Source: Palsa-506 sp963755815
GTDB taxonomy: Bacteria > Actinomycetota > Actinomycetes > Streptosporangiales > Streptosporangiaceae
Length of the DNA stretch: 64,000 nucleotides
Direction: 5' to 3'
Assembly: GCA_963755815.1 (NCBI GenBank)
Contig: CAVWLF010000013.1
Coordinates: 186,001-250,000, forward strand
Part shown: in pieces, positions 24,611-33,900 of the stretch
Position numbering within the stretch: the stretch's first letter is position 1
Layout: each line of letters starts with the position of its first letter
Notes under the pieces: generated by a model
The model's database searches: none
What the model was told of the DNA's origin: nothing
Seen by the model: only the letters and a program-made list of their open reading frames with translations
Position numbers and translations under genes: made by a program

Positions 24611-25729
24611 ATGACCAGGCTGCGGCGCCGCTCTACCCGGCGGACCGGCTGGACCTGGCGGCGGCGGCGGCCCGGGAAGGCCGGCTTCGGCGCGCTGCTG
24701 CTTACCCCGGGGCCAGACTTGCGGTACGTGACCGGTTATGACGCTCATCAGCTGGAGCGGCTGACCTGCCTGGCCGTGCCCGCCGAGCAGCCGCCGTTCC
24801 TGGTCGTGCCCAGGCTCGAGCTGCCTGCCGCGCTGGCCTCCCCGGCGGGCGATACCGGGCTCGAGATCATTTCCTGGGAAGAGACGGACGATCCGTACGC
24901 ACTGGTCGCGCGCAGGCTCGGCCCGGTCACCTCGGTCGGCCTGGCGGACCGGATGTGGGCGCTGATGGCCCTGCGGCTGCGCGCCGCGCTGCCTGCCGCC
25001 CGGCAGGGCCTGGCCAGCGAGGCCCTGCGCGGCCTGCGGATCCGCAAGACCCCGGCCGAGATCGCCGCGCTCCGCGCGGCGGGCGAGGCCATCGACCGCG
25101 TGCACGCCCGGGTGCCGGGCTGGCTGCGGCCGGGGCGGACCGAGCTGGCGGTGGCCGCGGACATCAGCGACGCGATCGTGGCCGAGGGGCACGCGCGCGC
25201 TGACTTCGCGATCGTGGCGTCCGGGCCCAACGCGGCCAGCCCGCACCACGGCGCGTCCGGGCGGGTGCTCGCCCGCGGCGATGCGGTCGTGGTCGATATC
25301 GGCGGCACCATGCCGAGCGGCTACTGCTCGGACTGCACCCGCACCTACGTGATCGGCGCGCCGCCGCCGGACTTCGCCGCGTATTACCAGGTGCTGAAGG
25401 ACGCCCAGGAGGCGGCCTGCGCCGCGGTGCGGCCCGGGATCAGCGCCGAGGCCGTGGATGCCGCCGCGCGCGAGCCGATTGCCGCGGCGGGCTATGGCGA
25501 GCACTTCATCCACCGGACCGGCCACGGCATCGGCCTCGAATGCCACGAGGATCCGTACATCGTGGCCGGGAACTCCGAGCCGCTGGAGCAGGGGATGGCG
25601 TTCTCCATCGAGCCCGGGATCTACCCCGGCGCGCACGGCGCCCGGATCGAGGACATCGTGGTCTGCGGGGAGCACGGCTGTGACCGGCTCAATAACGGCA
25701 CCCGGGAACTCGTGGTGGTCGACGCCTGA
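24611..25729 (+). CDS. M24 family Xaa-Pro peptidase, apparent frameshift at the N-terminus
   Basis: An aminopeptidase P-type enzyme with the full dimetal site: two Asp in VVVDIGGTMPSGYCSDCTRT, His in HRTGHGIGLECHE, Glu in SIEPGIY and Glu in RIEDIVV. From the ATG at 24611 the first 24 residues are arginine-rich and unlike the family. The better start is ATG 24604 with GGAGG at 24594-24598, which reads MGNDQAAAPLYPADRLDLAAAAARE in another frame; deleting one G near 24679-24680 joins it to AGFGALLLTPGPDLRYVTGYDA. So the gene probably carries a one-base insertion. It ends overlapping the acyl-CoA dehydrogenase start (TGATG). Confidence 0.85.
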   Translation: MTRLRRRSTRRTGWTWRRRRPGKAGFGALLLTPGPDLRYVTGYDAHQLERLTCLAVPAEQPPFLVVPRLELPAALASPAGDTGLEIISWEETDDPYALVARRLGPVTSVGLADRMWALMALRLRAALPAARQGLASEALRGLRIRKTPAEIAALRAAGEAIDRVHARVPGWLRPGRTELAVAADISDAIVAEGHARADFAIVASGPNAASPHHGASGRVLARGDAVVVDIGGTMPSGYCSDCTRTYVIGAPPPDFAAYYQVLKDAQEAACAAVRPGISAEAVDAAAREPIAAAGYGEHFIHRTGHGIGLECHEDPYIVAGNSEPLEQGMAFSIEPGIYPGAHGARIEDIVVCGEHGCDRLNNGTRELVVVDA

Positions 25730-26910
25730 TGAGTCTTGCGCACCGGGTGTACGCCGACGAGCAGACGAAGGGGCTCTTCGAACTCGCCGCCGAGCTGGCC
25801 GACAAGGAGCTGCGCCCGGCCGCCGCCGCGGCCGAGCGGGACGGGATCTTCCCGCGCGAGCTGTTCCGGGTCATCGGCGCCGCGGGCCTGCTGGGCCTGC
25901 CCTATCCCGAGCGGCTCGGCGGCGGCGGCCAGCCCTACGAGGTGTACCTGCAGGTCGTCGAGGAGCTGGCGGGCAGCTGGCTGACCGTCGGGCTGGGACT
26001 GAGCGTGCATACCCTGACCTGCTTCCCGCTGGCGGTGGCCGGCTCCGGCGAGCAGCAGGAGCGCTGGCTGCCGGCCATGCTCGGCGGCGGCCTGCTCGGC
26101 GCGTACTGCCTGTCCGAGCCGCAGAGCGGCTCGGACGCCGCCGCGCTGCGGACCCGGGCGGCGGCGGACGGCGGGGACTACGTGATCGACGGCGTGAAGG
26201 CGTGGATCTCGCACGCCGGGCAGGCCGACTTCTACACGCTGTTCGCCCGCACATCGGGTGATCCGGACGGGCCCGGCGCGGCCAGCGGGATCAGCTGCCT
26301 GCACATTCCCGCCGGAACGCCGGGAGTGTCGGCGGCCGCGGCGGAGCACAAGATGGGCATGCGAGCGTCGGTTACCGCGCAGATGATCTTCGAGTCGGCC
26401 CGGCTGCCGGCCGGCCACCTGGTCGGTCAGGAGGGCAAGGGCTTCGCCCTCGCGCTCGCGGCACTGGACGCGGGCCGCCTCGGCATCGCCGCCTGCGCCA
26501 CCGGCCTGGCCCAGGCGGCGCTGGACGCCGCGGTGACCTTCGCCCGCGAGCGGCGGCAGTTCGGGCGGCCGGTGATCGAATTCCAGGGCATCTCCTTCCT
26601 GCTCGCTGACATGGCCACGGCGGTCGAGGCGGCCCGGGCCCTGTACCTGGCCGCGGCGAGGCGCAAGGACGCCGGGCTGCCGTACGGCCCGCAGGCGGCG
26701 ATGGCCAAGCTCTTCGCCAGCGACGCCGCCATGCGGGTGACGACCGACGCGGTGCAGGTGCTCGGCGGATACGGGTACGTGACGGACTTCCCGGCCGAGC
26801 GCTTCATGCGCGAGGCGAAGGCGCTGCAGATCGTTGAGGGCACCAATCAGGTCCAGCGGATGGTGATCGGCCGGGCCCTGGCCCGCGGCCCGGTGCGGCC
26901 GCGGGAATGA
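25729..26910 (+). CDS. Acyl-CoA dehydrogenase
   Basis: A 393-residue flavoenzyme that introduces a 2,3 double bond into an acyl-CoA and passes electrons to ETF. YCLSEPQSGSDAAALRT (about 125-140) is the FAD/substrate signature, RRQFGRPVIEFQGI the conserved arginine block, and VQVLGGYGYVTDFPAERFMREAKALQIVEGTNQVQ the C-terminal signature (in parts) with the likely catalytic Glu in VEGTNQ. Start overlaps the peptidase stop by one base, so the two are cotranscribed. Chain-length preference is not evident. Confidence 0.9.
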   Translation: MSLAHRVYADEQTKGLFELAAELADKELRPAAAAAERDGIFPRELFRVIGAAGLLGLPYPERLGGGGQPYEVYLQVVEELAGSWLTVGLGLSVHTLTCFPLAVAGSGEQQERWLPAMLGGGLLGAYCLSEPQSGSDAAALRTRAAADGGDYVIDGVKAWISHAGQADFYTLFARTSGDPDGPGAASGISCLHIPAGTPGVSAAAAEHKMGMRASVTAQMIFESARLPAGHLVGQEGKGFALALAALDAGRLGIAACATGLAQAALDAAVTFARERRQFGRPVIEFQGISFLLADMATAVEAARALYLAAARRKDAGLPYGPQAAMAKLFASDAAMRVTTDAVQVLGGYGYVTDFPAERFMREAKALQIVEGTNQVQRMVIGRALARGPVRPRE

Positions 26911-26934
26911 CCGCCGGCAGGCTACCTTGGCCAG

Positions 26935-27408
26935 GTGGAAGAGATCAACCGCCGGATTGTCGTCCTGCTTTCCCGCGACGGCCGGATGAGCTTCACCGAG
27001 CTCGCCCGGCAGACCGGGCTGTCGGTGTCCGCGGCTCAGCAGCGGGTGCGCCGCCTGGAACGGCTGGGCGTGATCAGGGGATACGCCGCGCTGGTCGATC
27101 CGGCCCAGGCCGGCCTGCCGCTGACGGCCTTCGTGTCGATCAAGCCCTTCGATCCGGCCGCGCCGGATGATGCCCCGGCCAGGCTCGCCCACCTGCCGGC
27201 CATCGAGGCCTGTCACAGCGTGGCCGGCGAGGAAAACTACATCCTGAAGGTGCGGGTGGCCTCACCGGCCGCGCTGGAGGACATGCTGCAGGAGATCCGC
27301 GCCGCGGCCAACGTATCCACCCGCACCACCATCGTGCTGAGCACGCCGTATGAGAACCGCCCGCCGGATGTGCGGGTGTCAGGAACCGACGGCGAGGACG
27401 CGCAGTGA
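26935..27408 (+). CDS. Lrp/AsnC-family transcription regulator
   Basis: A 157-residue regulator with an N-terminal helix-turn-helix (INRRIVVLLSRDGRMSFTELARQTGLSVSAAQQRV region, residues 4-38, given in part) and a C-terminal RAM/ligand-binding domain (about 65-140; AFVSIKPF, HSVAGEENYILKVRV). GTG start with little room after the dehydrogenase stop (24 nt), so it may be part of that transcript. Such proteins sense amino acids; a link to the peptidase and dehydrogenase upstream is plausible but not shown. Confidence 0.85.
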   Translation: MEEINRRIVVLLSRDGRMSFTELARQTGLSVSAAQQRVRRLERLGVIRGYAALVDPAQAGLPLTAFVSIKPFDPAAPDDAPARLAHLPAIEACHSVAGEENYILKVRVASPAALEDMLQEIRAAANVSTRTTIVLSTPYENRPPDVRVSGTDGEDAQ

Positions 27409-28209
27409 CGCATCCGCCGCCACGTCCTCGCGGCGCGCGGCGATCGCGACGGTGCCGCGCCAGGCCACCGCGGTGGCCAGCAGGTCGGCCGCCGGGGATG
27501 CCACCACCGTGGCGCCACTGAGCAGCGCGTGGTCGAGCAGGACCGAGTAGGCCCGGCCGTCGCCGGCCGGCGGCACCGTGATCACCACATCCCGCTCGGC
27601 GAGCTGCGCCAGGGCGGCCAGCCGGCCCAGCTCGGCGGCCAGTTCCCGGCTGGTCAGCGGGACCGGGCTCAGCACGCCGTCCGGCTGCCGCAGGTAGGGC
27701 AGCAGCACCGGGTCGCCCCGGCGGCTGCCGGCCGGCTGCAGCGACCCGGACTGCAGCAGCTCATCGAACGAGGTCGCCCCGGGCGCGTCCCCGAAGGAGA
27801 TCACCTGGCGGACCCACGACCGGTCGGCCGCGGCCAGCGCCGTGGCGGCCAGCGGGGGAGCGGTCAGCAGCATGCGCGCACCGCAGTCGGCGAGCTGCCC
27901 GGCGATCTCCGGGACGCTCAGACCGGCGGCGACCGGCGAGGGTACCCCGCCGGCGGCCCGGATCGCATGCGTGGCCACGGCATAGCAGACGGCATCGGCG
28001 ACCTGCACGCCGACGACGTCGCGCGGATGCAGCCCGCGGCAGGCCAGCCCGGCCGCGGCGGCCCTGATCGCGGTGGCCAGCTCGGCGTAGCCGTAGGCCC
28101 GGTTCCCCGGGCCGCCGGCCAGCGCCTGGTGACTGCCCCGTGCCGCCGCCAGGCCGAGCAGCCGCTGCGTCACGGCGAGGTCACCGGCCGGCATCTCGGT
28201 CGTCATCAT
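27379..28209 (-). CDS. Truncated adenylate-forming (4-coumarate-CoA ligase-like) protein
   Basis: The 276 residues match only the N-terminal part of AMP-binding enzymes: YGYAELATAIRAAAAGL, PRDVVGVQVADAVCYAVATHAIRAAGGVPSPV and LLTAPPLAATAL. The place of the ATP-binding P-loop (normally YSSGTTGLPKGV) reads YLRQPDGVLSPV, so the Ser/Thr/Gly-rich loop is gone, and the entire C-terminal half with the catalytic lysine is missing. It cannot be an active ligase. It may be a decayed gene or a noncatalytic binding protein. GAGAGGGA upstream of the ATG supports translation. It ends convergently, overlapping the Lrp gene by 30 nt. Confidence 0.65.
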   Translation of the reverse strand: MMTTEMPAGDLAVTQRLLGLAAARGSHQALAGGPGNRAYGYAELATAIRAAAAGLACRGLHPRDVVGVQVADAVCYAVATHAIRAAGGVPSPVAAGLSVPEIAGQLADCGARMLLTAPPLAATALAAADRSWVRQVISFGDAPGATSFDELLQSGSLQPAGSRRGDPVLLPYLRQPDGVLSPVPLTSRELAAELGRLAALAQLAERDVVITVPPAGDGRAYSVLLDHALLSGATVVASPAADLLATAVAWRGTVAIAARREDVAADASLRVLAVGS

Positions 28210-28476
28210 CGCGCGGATCCCTCTCAGCGTGCGGGCACACCGGGCCGAGACAGACCAAGGCCCTGGCCGGGCCCGGGAGTGGTGACCAGGCCCGGCCAGC
28301 GCCCTGGCCGTGCGCCGCGCGCCCTGAGGTTCCGGCCATCCCCCTCCTGATGTCCGGGCCGCCGGGTGCCCGGCGGTGCGCCGGAGCGCACAGGACGACG
28401 CTAGGGATTACCCGGCCCGGGCACATGCGCAGAATTAGCCATTGCCATATGCACTCCGCGCGTCCGGGCTATGTGT

Positions 28477-28499
28477 AGTCGCGGTATGTACCGCGGACT
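28477..28499 (-). terminator. Hairpin after the LuxR regulator gene
   Basis: CGCGGTA (28480-28486) and TACCGCG (28489-28495) pair perfectly around TG, and flanking AGT/ACT can extend the stem past a one-base bulge. It lies immediately beyond the stop codon (28499-28501, minus strand). No U-tract is seen, so it is a terminator or a palindromic protein site. Confidence 0.4.
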
Positions 28500-30973
28500 C
28501 AGCTTCCCTGGCCCGCGCCCGCATCGGCCAGCCAGGCGGCGACCTGGGCCCGCGAGGTGAAGCCGAGCTTGGTGAAGATGTTGGCCACGTGCCGGGCCAC
28601 CGTCGCCGGGCTGATCACCAGTTCGTCGGCAATGGCCCGGTTGGAGAGCCCGCGCCCGATCAGCGCGGCGATCTCGTGCTCCCGCGCGGTCAGCACCGCC
28701 GTGGCGGCCGTGGCGGCGGGCGCGGGCCGCGGCCCGGCGGCGCCCGCCGCGGCCGGCGGCGGAGCGACGGTCCCGGCCCGGGTGCCGTACCTGCTCGCGT
28801 CGTACCGGCTCATCGCGCGGCCCTCGGCCAGCAGCGCGGCCGCGGCGGACGCGCCCAGCTGCTGCCGCGCGGCCCCGAACATGGCCCCGATCCGGGCGCT
28901 GGCCGGGGCCGCCCCGCCGGCCGCCTCCCGCAGCGCCAGCGCGGCGCCCTCGAGCCGGACGGCCCGGGCCGGATCGCCCTCGGCCAGCGCCAGCACGCCC
29001 AGTGCCTCCAGGCCGCGGGCGATCGGCAGCCGCTGCCCGGTAGCCACGCTCAGCTGCATGCTCTCGGTCAGGCTGGACCTGGCCAGCTCCAGGTCGCCCT
29101 GGGACAGCGCCACCCACCCGACGCCGGCCAGGCACCGGGCGATCTCCGGCCGGGCGTCGATGGCCCGGTACAGCGCCAGTGCGGTGCCGAAGTGCCGCAG
29201 CGCGGCGGCATGATCGCCCCGCGTCCGGGCCAGGGTGCCGAGCCCGTACCGGGCCTGCGCCACCCCCCAGCCGTTGTTGTCCCGCAGCACGTCCAGGGCG
29301 ATCTCGTAGGCCCGCTGCGCATCAGTCAGGCTGCCCTGCCGGGCCAGGATCGCGGCCCTGGTGATCTCCGCGATGCCTTCCTCCCAGACATCGCCGGCCG
29401 CGCGGGCCGTCGTGATGGCCGCCTCGATGGTGCCCAGCGCCTCCTGATGGCGGCCCGCCCGCAGGCTCACCAGCGCGAGTATCCGGAGCCCTCCGGCCCC
29501 GTCAGCGGGCCGGCCGAGGTCCAGGCCCGCCTGCGCGTATTTCGCCGCCCCGGCATAGTCCTGCAGCTCGAAGGCCAGCTCGGCCCGCGGGATCAGGGCG
29601 CGCGCCAGGACCGCCGGGGAGACCCGGCCATCCAGTTCCAGGAAGCGATCGAACCAGCGGGCGCCCTCGGAAACGTCCCCGTAGGCGACCCAGGGGCTGC
29701 GCAGCGCGCAGCAGAACCGCAGGCCCGTCTCGGCCTCGCCGCGTTCCAGCGAGACGGCCAGCGCGATGACGAAGTTATCCCGCTCGGCGTGCACCCGCCG
29801 GTACATGGCGATGCGCTCCGGCCAGGGCGGATCGCCGCGCAGGAAGGCCCGGGCGGCGGTCGATTCGACCAGCTCCAGCAGGTAATCCCGGCACGCGCCG
29901 CGGACCGCGGCCGCCTCGCCGGAGGCAGTGAGCCGGACGGCACCGTACTCCCTGATCGTGTCCAGCAGCCGGTACCTGGCGCTGCCGTCAAGCTCGGCAT
30001 CCAGCGTGACCAGGGACTTGTCGATCAGCGCGGCCAGCAGGCCGAGCACCATCGGCGCGGAGATCCCCTGGCCGGCGCAGATCCGCTCGGCCATCTCCAC
30101 GTTCCAGCCGGAGAAGACCGAGAGCCGGCGCAGCAGCACCTGCTCGGGCCCGGTGAGCAGCTCGTAGCTCCAGTCCACGGTGGCCCGCAGCGTCTGCTGG
30201 CGCGGCGGCGCGGTCCGGTCCCCGGAGGCGAGCAGCTGGAACCGGTCGGTGAGCCGGTCCGCGATCTGCTCCACCGACAGCGCCCGGACCCGCGCCGCGG
30301 CCAGCTCGATGGCCAGCGGGATCCCGTCCAGCGTCCGGCACAGCCGGACCACCGCGCCGGTGTTCCCGGCGCCGAGCCGGAACCCGGGCCGGACCGCCGC
30401 CGCCCGCTCGGCGAACAGCCGGATCGCCTCGTGCTCGGCCATGTCCTGGTCCGATAGCTCGCCGAACTGGGCCGGCAGCGCGAGCGGCGGCACCCGCCAG
30501 GCCGTCTCGCCGCGGACCCGCAGCGGCTCCCGGCTGGTGGCGATCAGCCGCAGCGACGGGCAGCTGGCCAGCAGCTGCGCCACCAGCGTGGCGCAGGCAT
30601 CCACCACGTGCTCGCAGGTATCGAGGATCAGCACCATCGGCCGCGGCCGCAGCGCGTCCGCGATGGTCTCGGTGAGCGGGCGGCCGGGCTCCTGCCTGAT
30701 CCCGAGCGCGGCCGCGACCCGCAGCGGCACCAGGGCCGGATCGTCGGTGTCGCCCAGCTCGACCAGCCAGGCGCCGCCGGGGAAGCCGGGCACCAGCTCA
30801 CAGGCCAGCCGGAGCGCCAGCCGGGTCTTGCCGATGCCGCCCGGGCCGCACAGGGTCAGCGCCCGGACCTCGCCGAGCAGCAGGGCAAGCTCGGCCAGAT
30901 CTCGCTCGCGGCCGACGAAGCTGTTGGGCTCGGCCGGGAGATTGCCCGTGCCGATCGCGGTGTGGGTAATCAT
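28499..30973 (-). CDS. LuxR-family regulator with N-terminal NB-ARC-like ATPase
   Basis: An 824-residue regulator. The P-loop CGPGGIGKT lies at about residues 42-50 in an AAA/NB-ARC-like ATPase, with LILDTCEHVV (Walker B-type) near 114-124, then winged-helix and tetratricopeptide-like helical repeats (about 400-720), an Ala/Pro-rich linker, and a C-terminal LuxR helix-turn-helix (LTAREHEIAALIGRGLSNRAIADEL, residues about 760-785, given in part). The family couples ATP binding and ligand sensing to activation. Its ATG overlaps the stop of the GH38 gene by four bases (ATGA), so it is translated after that enzyme and may control carbohydrate use. Confidence 0.9.
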   Translation of the reverse strand: MITHTAIGTGNLPAEPNSFVGRERDLAELALLLGEVRALTLCGPGGIGKTRLALRLACELVPGFPGGAWLVELGDTDDPALVPLRVAAALGIRQEPGRPLTETIADALRPRPMVLILDTCEHVVDACATLVAQLLASCPSLRLIATSREPLRVRGETAWRVPPLALPAQFGELSDQDMAEHEAIRLFAERAAAVRPGFRLGAGNTGAVVRLCRTLDGIPLAIELAAARVRALSVEQIADRLTDRFQLLASGDRTAPPRQQTLRATVDWSYELLTGPEQVLLRRLSVFSGWNVEMAERICAGQGISAPMVLGLLAALIDKSLVTLDAELDGSARYRLLDTIREYGAVRLTASGEAAAVRGACRDYLLELVESTAARAFLRGDPPWPERIAMYRRVHAERDNFVIALAVSLERGEAETGLRFCCALRSPWVAYGDVSEGARWFDRFLELDGRVSPAVLARALIPRAELAFELQDYAGAAKYAQAGLDLGRPADGAGGLRILALVSLRAGRHQEALGTIEAAITTARAAGDVWEEGIAEITRAAILARQGSLTDAQRAYEIALDVLRDNNGWGVAQARYGLGTLARTRGDHAAALRHFGTALALYRAIDARPEIARCLAGVGWVALSQGDLELARSSLTESMQLSVATGQRLPIARGLEALGVLALAEGDPARAVRLEGAALALREAAGGAAPASARIGAMFGAARQQLGASAAAALLAEGRAMSRYDASRYGTRAGTVAPPPAAAGAAGPRPAPAATAATAVLTAREHEIAALIGRGLSNRAIADELVISPATVARHVANIFTKLGFTSRAQVAAWLADAGAGQGS

Positions 30974-33900
30974 GGCCTCATTGCGGTTGATGCGGGGACA
31001 TCAAGTGTCTCACCGGGTGAGCTGTCCGCGACGGAGCAGGCGATCGCCTCGGTGTAACGGACCCGGCCGAAGTACATCACCTTGATCAGTACCCACCAGG
31101 CCTGGCCATGACGCGCGGCCGGCGCCGCCGTTACCGAGTAACGCAGGGTAACGTCCTGGCCGGGGCCGACCGCGAAACCCTGCGTCCACGGCCGGGCCTG
31201 TCCCCAGCTGCCGAACGGGGACACCAGCTGCGCCTCGCCGCGCAGCCCGGCCGCGGTGCCGTTGGCCAGCCGGACGGCGACCTCGCCGTGACCGCCGGGC
31301 CGCAGCACGAGCTCGCGGGCCGGCAGGCTGATGTCCAGCTCCGCGGCGGTGGCCTGCTCGTCGGCCAGGTAACGCTCGATCAGCTCCGCGGCCGACCCGC
31401 CGGGCGACGGCCGCGCCTGCTCGCCGACCGTGACCAGCGCGGCGTCCTCCAGCAGCTGGCCGGCCCGGTCCCTGATCCGGGCCGCGAGGAAGTACCGTCC
31501 GGCCGCGGCGCCGGGCCGGGCCCGCACCCGCAGCTCCCAGCTGGCGTGCCCGCGCGGCGCCAGGTCGTAGCGCAGCGGGCCGGCCGGGTCGACGGCCAGC
31601 CCGGCGGGCACGTCCAGCTCGGCCGAGCCGGCCGCCGGCTCCGGGCCGCAGGCCACGGTCAGCCGCAGCACGCCGGTCGCGTCGCCGGGCCCGGCAAGCG
31701 CGATCCTGGCCCCCCGGCCCGCCGCGCCGTCCGCCGGGCCCGCGGCGCCGGGCGGGGCGGACAGGTGCACGGCCACCGGCAGGTTCCCGGCCGGCGCCGG
31801 TCCCTTGCCGTGCAGCCAGTAGCGGGTATACACGGGCTGGGCCGGCTCCGGCATGGCCGCCGCCGCGGGCGCGCCAGCCGCGTCCGGCGGCCCGGCCAGC
31901 CAGGGTCGCGTCGCCAGGGCCAGGGTCACCACGCCCGCCGCCGGTACCTCCGCGACGGCCGCCCCGTCCTGCAGCGGCAGCCGGGCGCCGCCCGCTTCCT
32001 CGCCCGGGCCGGTCCGGCTGGCCGCGGCCAGGCCGGCCGCGATGCGCACCCGCGCGACGGCCGGGCCGGGCTGCCCGGAGACATCCCGCAGCCGCAGCGT
32101 CACGCCGTCGCCGCGCTCCGGCGCGCCGGGCCGGCCGGACGCGAGCGGGTTCCCGTGCGGCTTGAGCGCGGACAGCACGGCGGTGGCCGGCTCCACGCTC
32201 AGCAGGCTCGCCGACGCGGGCAGCGGGCCGTCATGCAGGCCCGTCTGCACCGCCAGCAGGTCGCGATTGTAGTCCAGCCCGGCCAGCGGGAAGCCCGCCG
32301 TCCGCCAGTCACCCGGCCCGGCGGCGAGCGCGTACTCAAAGGTGTGGCTCCAGTGCTGCCAGGCGAAGCTGCTGCCATCCGGCGCGGTCCGCGCGTCCCC
32401 CTCGATCCAGACGCCGCATGGCCAGCCGCTGCAGGAGCGCATCAGGGCGATGTTCAGCGTGCCGTCCGGCGTCACCAGGCTGCTCGGCGTGCCGCGGTTG
32501 AGCAGGGCGACCGAGTAGCCGGCCAGATCGGGCCCCGCCGGGCCGGCCTCGCCGCCTGCCCCGGCGGAAGCTGCCGCGCCGGAAGCCTCCCCGTCTGAAG
32601 CCGCCGCGGCGGAAGCTGCCCCATCTGAAGCTGCCCCGCCGGAAGCTGCCCCGGCCGGAGCCGGGCCGGCCTCGATCACGGCATCCGCCAGGTCCGCCGT
32701 GACCGCCGCGATGGCGGCGGCCAGGTCGCCGCCCGCCACGATCAGCACCGGCAGGTCACGGGCGCCGCGCAGGTCGGCGCCGGGGCGGAAGGCCTGCTCC
32801 CGGCTGATGGCCGCGGGCACCCAGAGCCGCGCCCAGCCGCGGGCGCTCAGCTGCGCGGCCAGTTCCCGGCCGGCCTCCGGGCCGGCCGCGGCGAGCACCT
32901 CGGCGGTGAACGGGTTCTGCTCCGGGCCGCCCAGCGCGATCCGGACATCGGGCAGGTTGGAGTCCAGGTCGATCGAGCCGTACCGGGGCCCGTCCGGCCG
33001 GGCGCAGGTCGCGGTCACGCCCTGGCCGGCCAGCGCGACCAGGAGGTCCCTGATGGCCGCCCGGACCGCATCCGGGCGCGCCGGGCAGACCACCTCGGCG
33101 ACCCCGATCGCGCGGGTCAGTCGCTCGCCGGACGGCGCCGTCAGCGACACCCGGGCGGCTGAGCTCAGGCCGAACCATTCATGCGCCGGGTTGTCGAGCG
33201 TGTACCAGTGCTCCGCGACGTCGGTATCGGCGCTGCCGAACGGGCGGCCGAGCACCGACAGCGCGCTCTGGTACACGGGCAGCGCGCCGGGGACCGCGGC
33301 CGGGAAGCGGACCCGCAGCAGCCGGTCGCTGCCGATCGAGCCGTCCGCGTGGGTGCGGAACTCGATCCGGCTGGCGCCGTCCCAGAGCAGGATTTCCTGG
33401 GTAAAACGCAGCCCGTCCAGATCCGTCTCGGCGACCAGCCGGGCGCCGACGGCGCAGCGCTCGGCCCGCACCCGGGCCGGGCGGCCGGCCGAGCCGGTGC
33501 CCGGCCCCTTCGGCGTGAGCAGCCACGGGCCCTCGTTCCATTTCGGGTGGTAGTCGTATTCCTCCTGGAGCACCAGCTCGTTAGCCGGGCCGGCGGCGAG
33601 CTCCCGGCCGGAGCGCTTGTCCAGGATCCGGCTCAGCGTGCCGCCGCGGTCCGGGTCGGCCTCGACCAGGAATGCCTCGTTCTCGATGATCAGGCCGGCC
33701 GCCGGGGCCCACCCGGCCGGGCCGGACGGTCCCTGGCCGCCGGGCGCCGCGGTGCCGCTGACCCAGTAGGTCCGGTAGCCGAGGGCCGGCACGCTGTCCG
33801 CCCGGAAGGTCAGCGTGAGCCCGGCCAGCGACCCGTCGCCATGCCGCCGGACGCCCTCGGCCAGGAACGCGACCGCGGCGCCGCCGGAGTCCGTCAGGGC

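Noticed and set aside
28442..30457. A 671-codon plus-strand frame opposite the LuxR regulator
   Set aside because: The P-loop and LuxR helix-turn-helix are encoded on the minus strand; the plus frame has no protein-like pattern.
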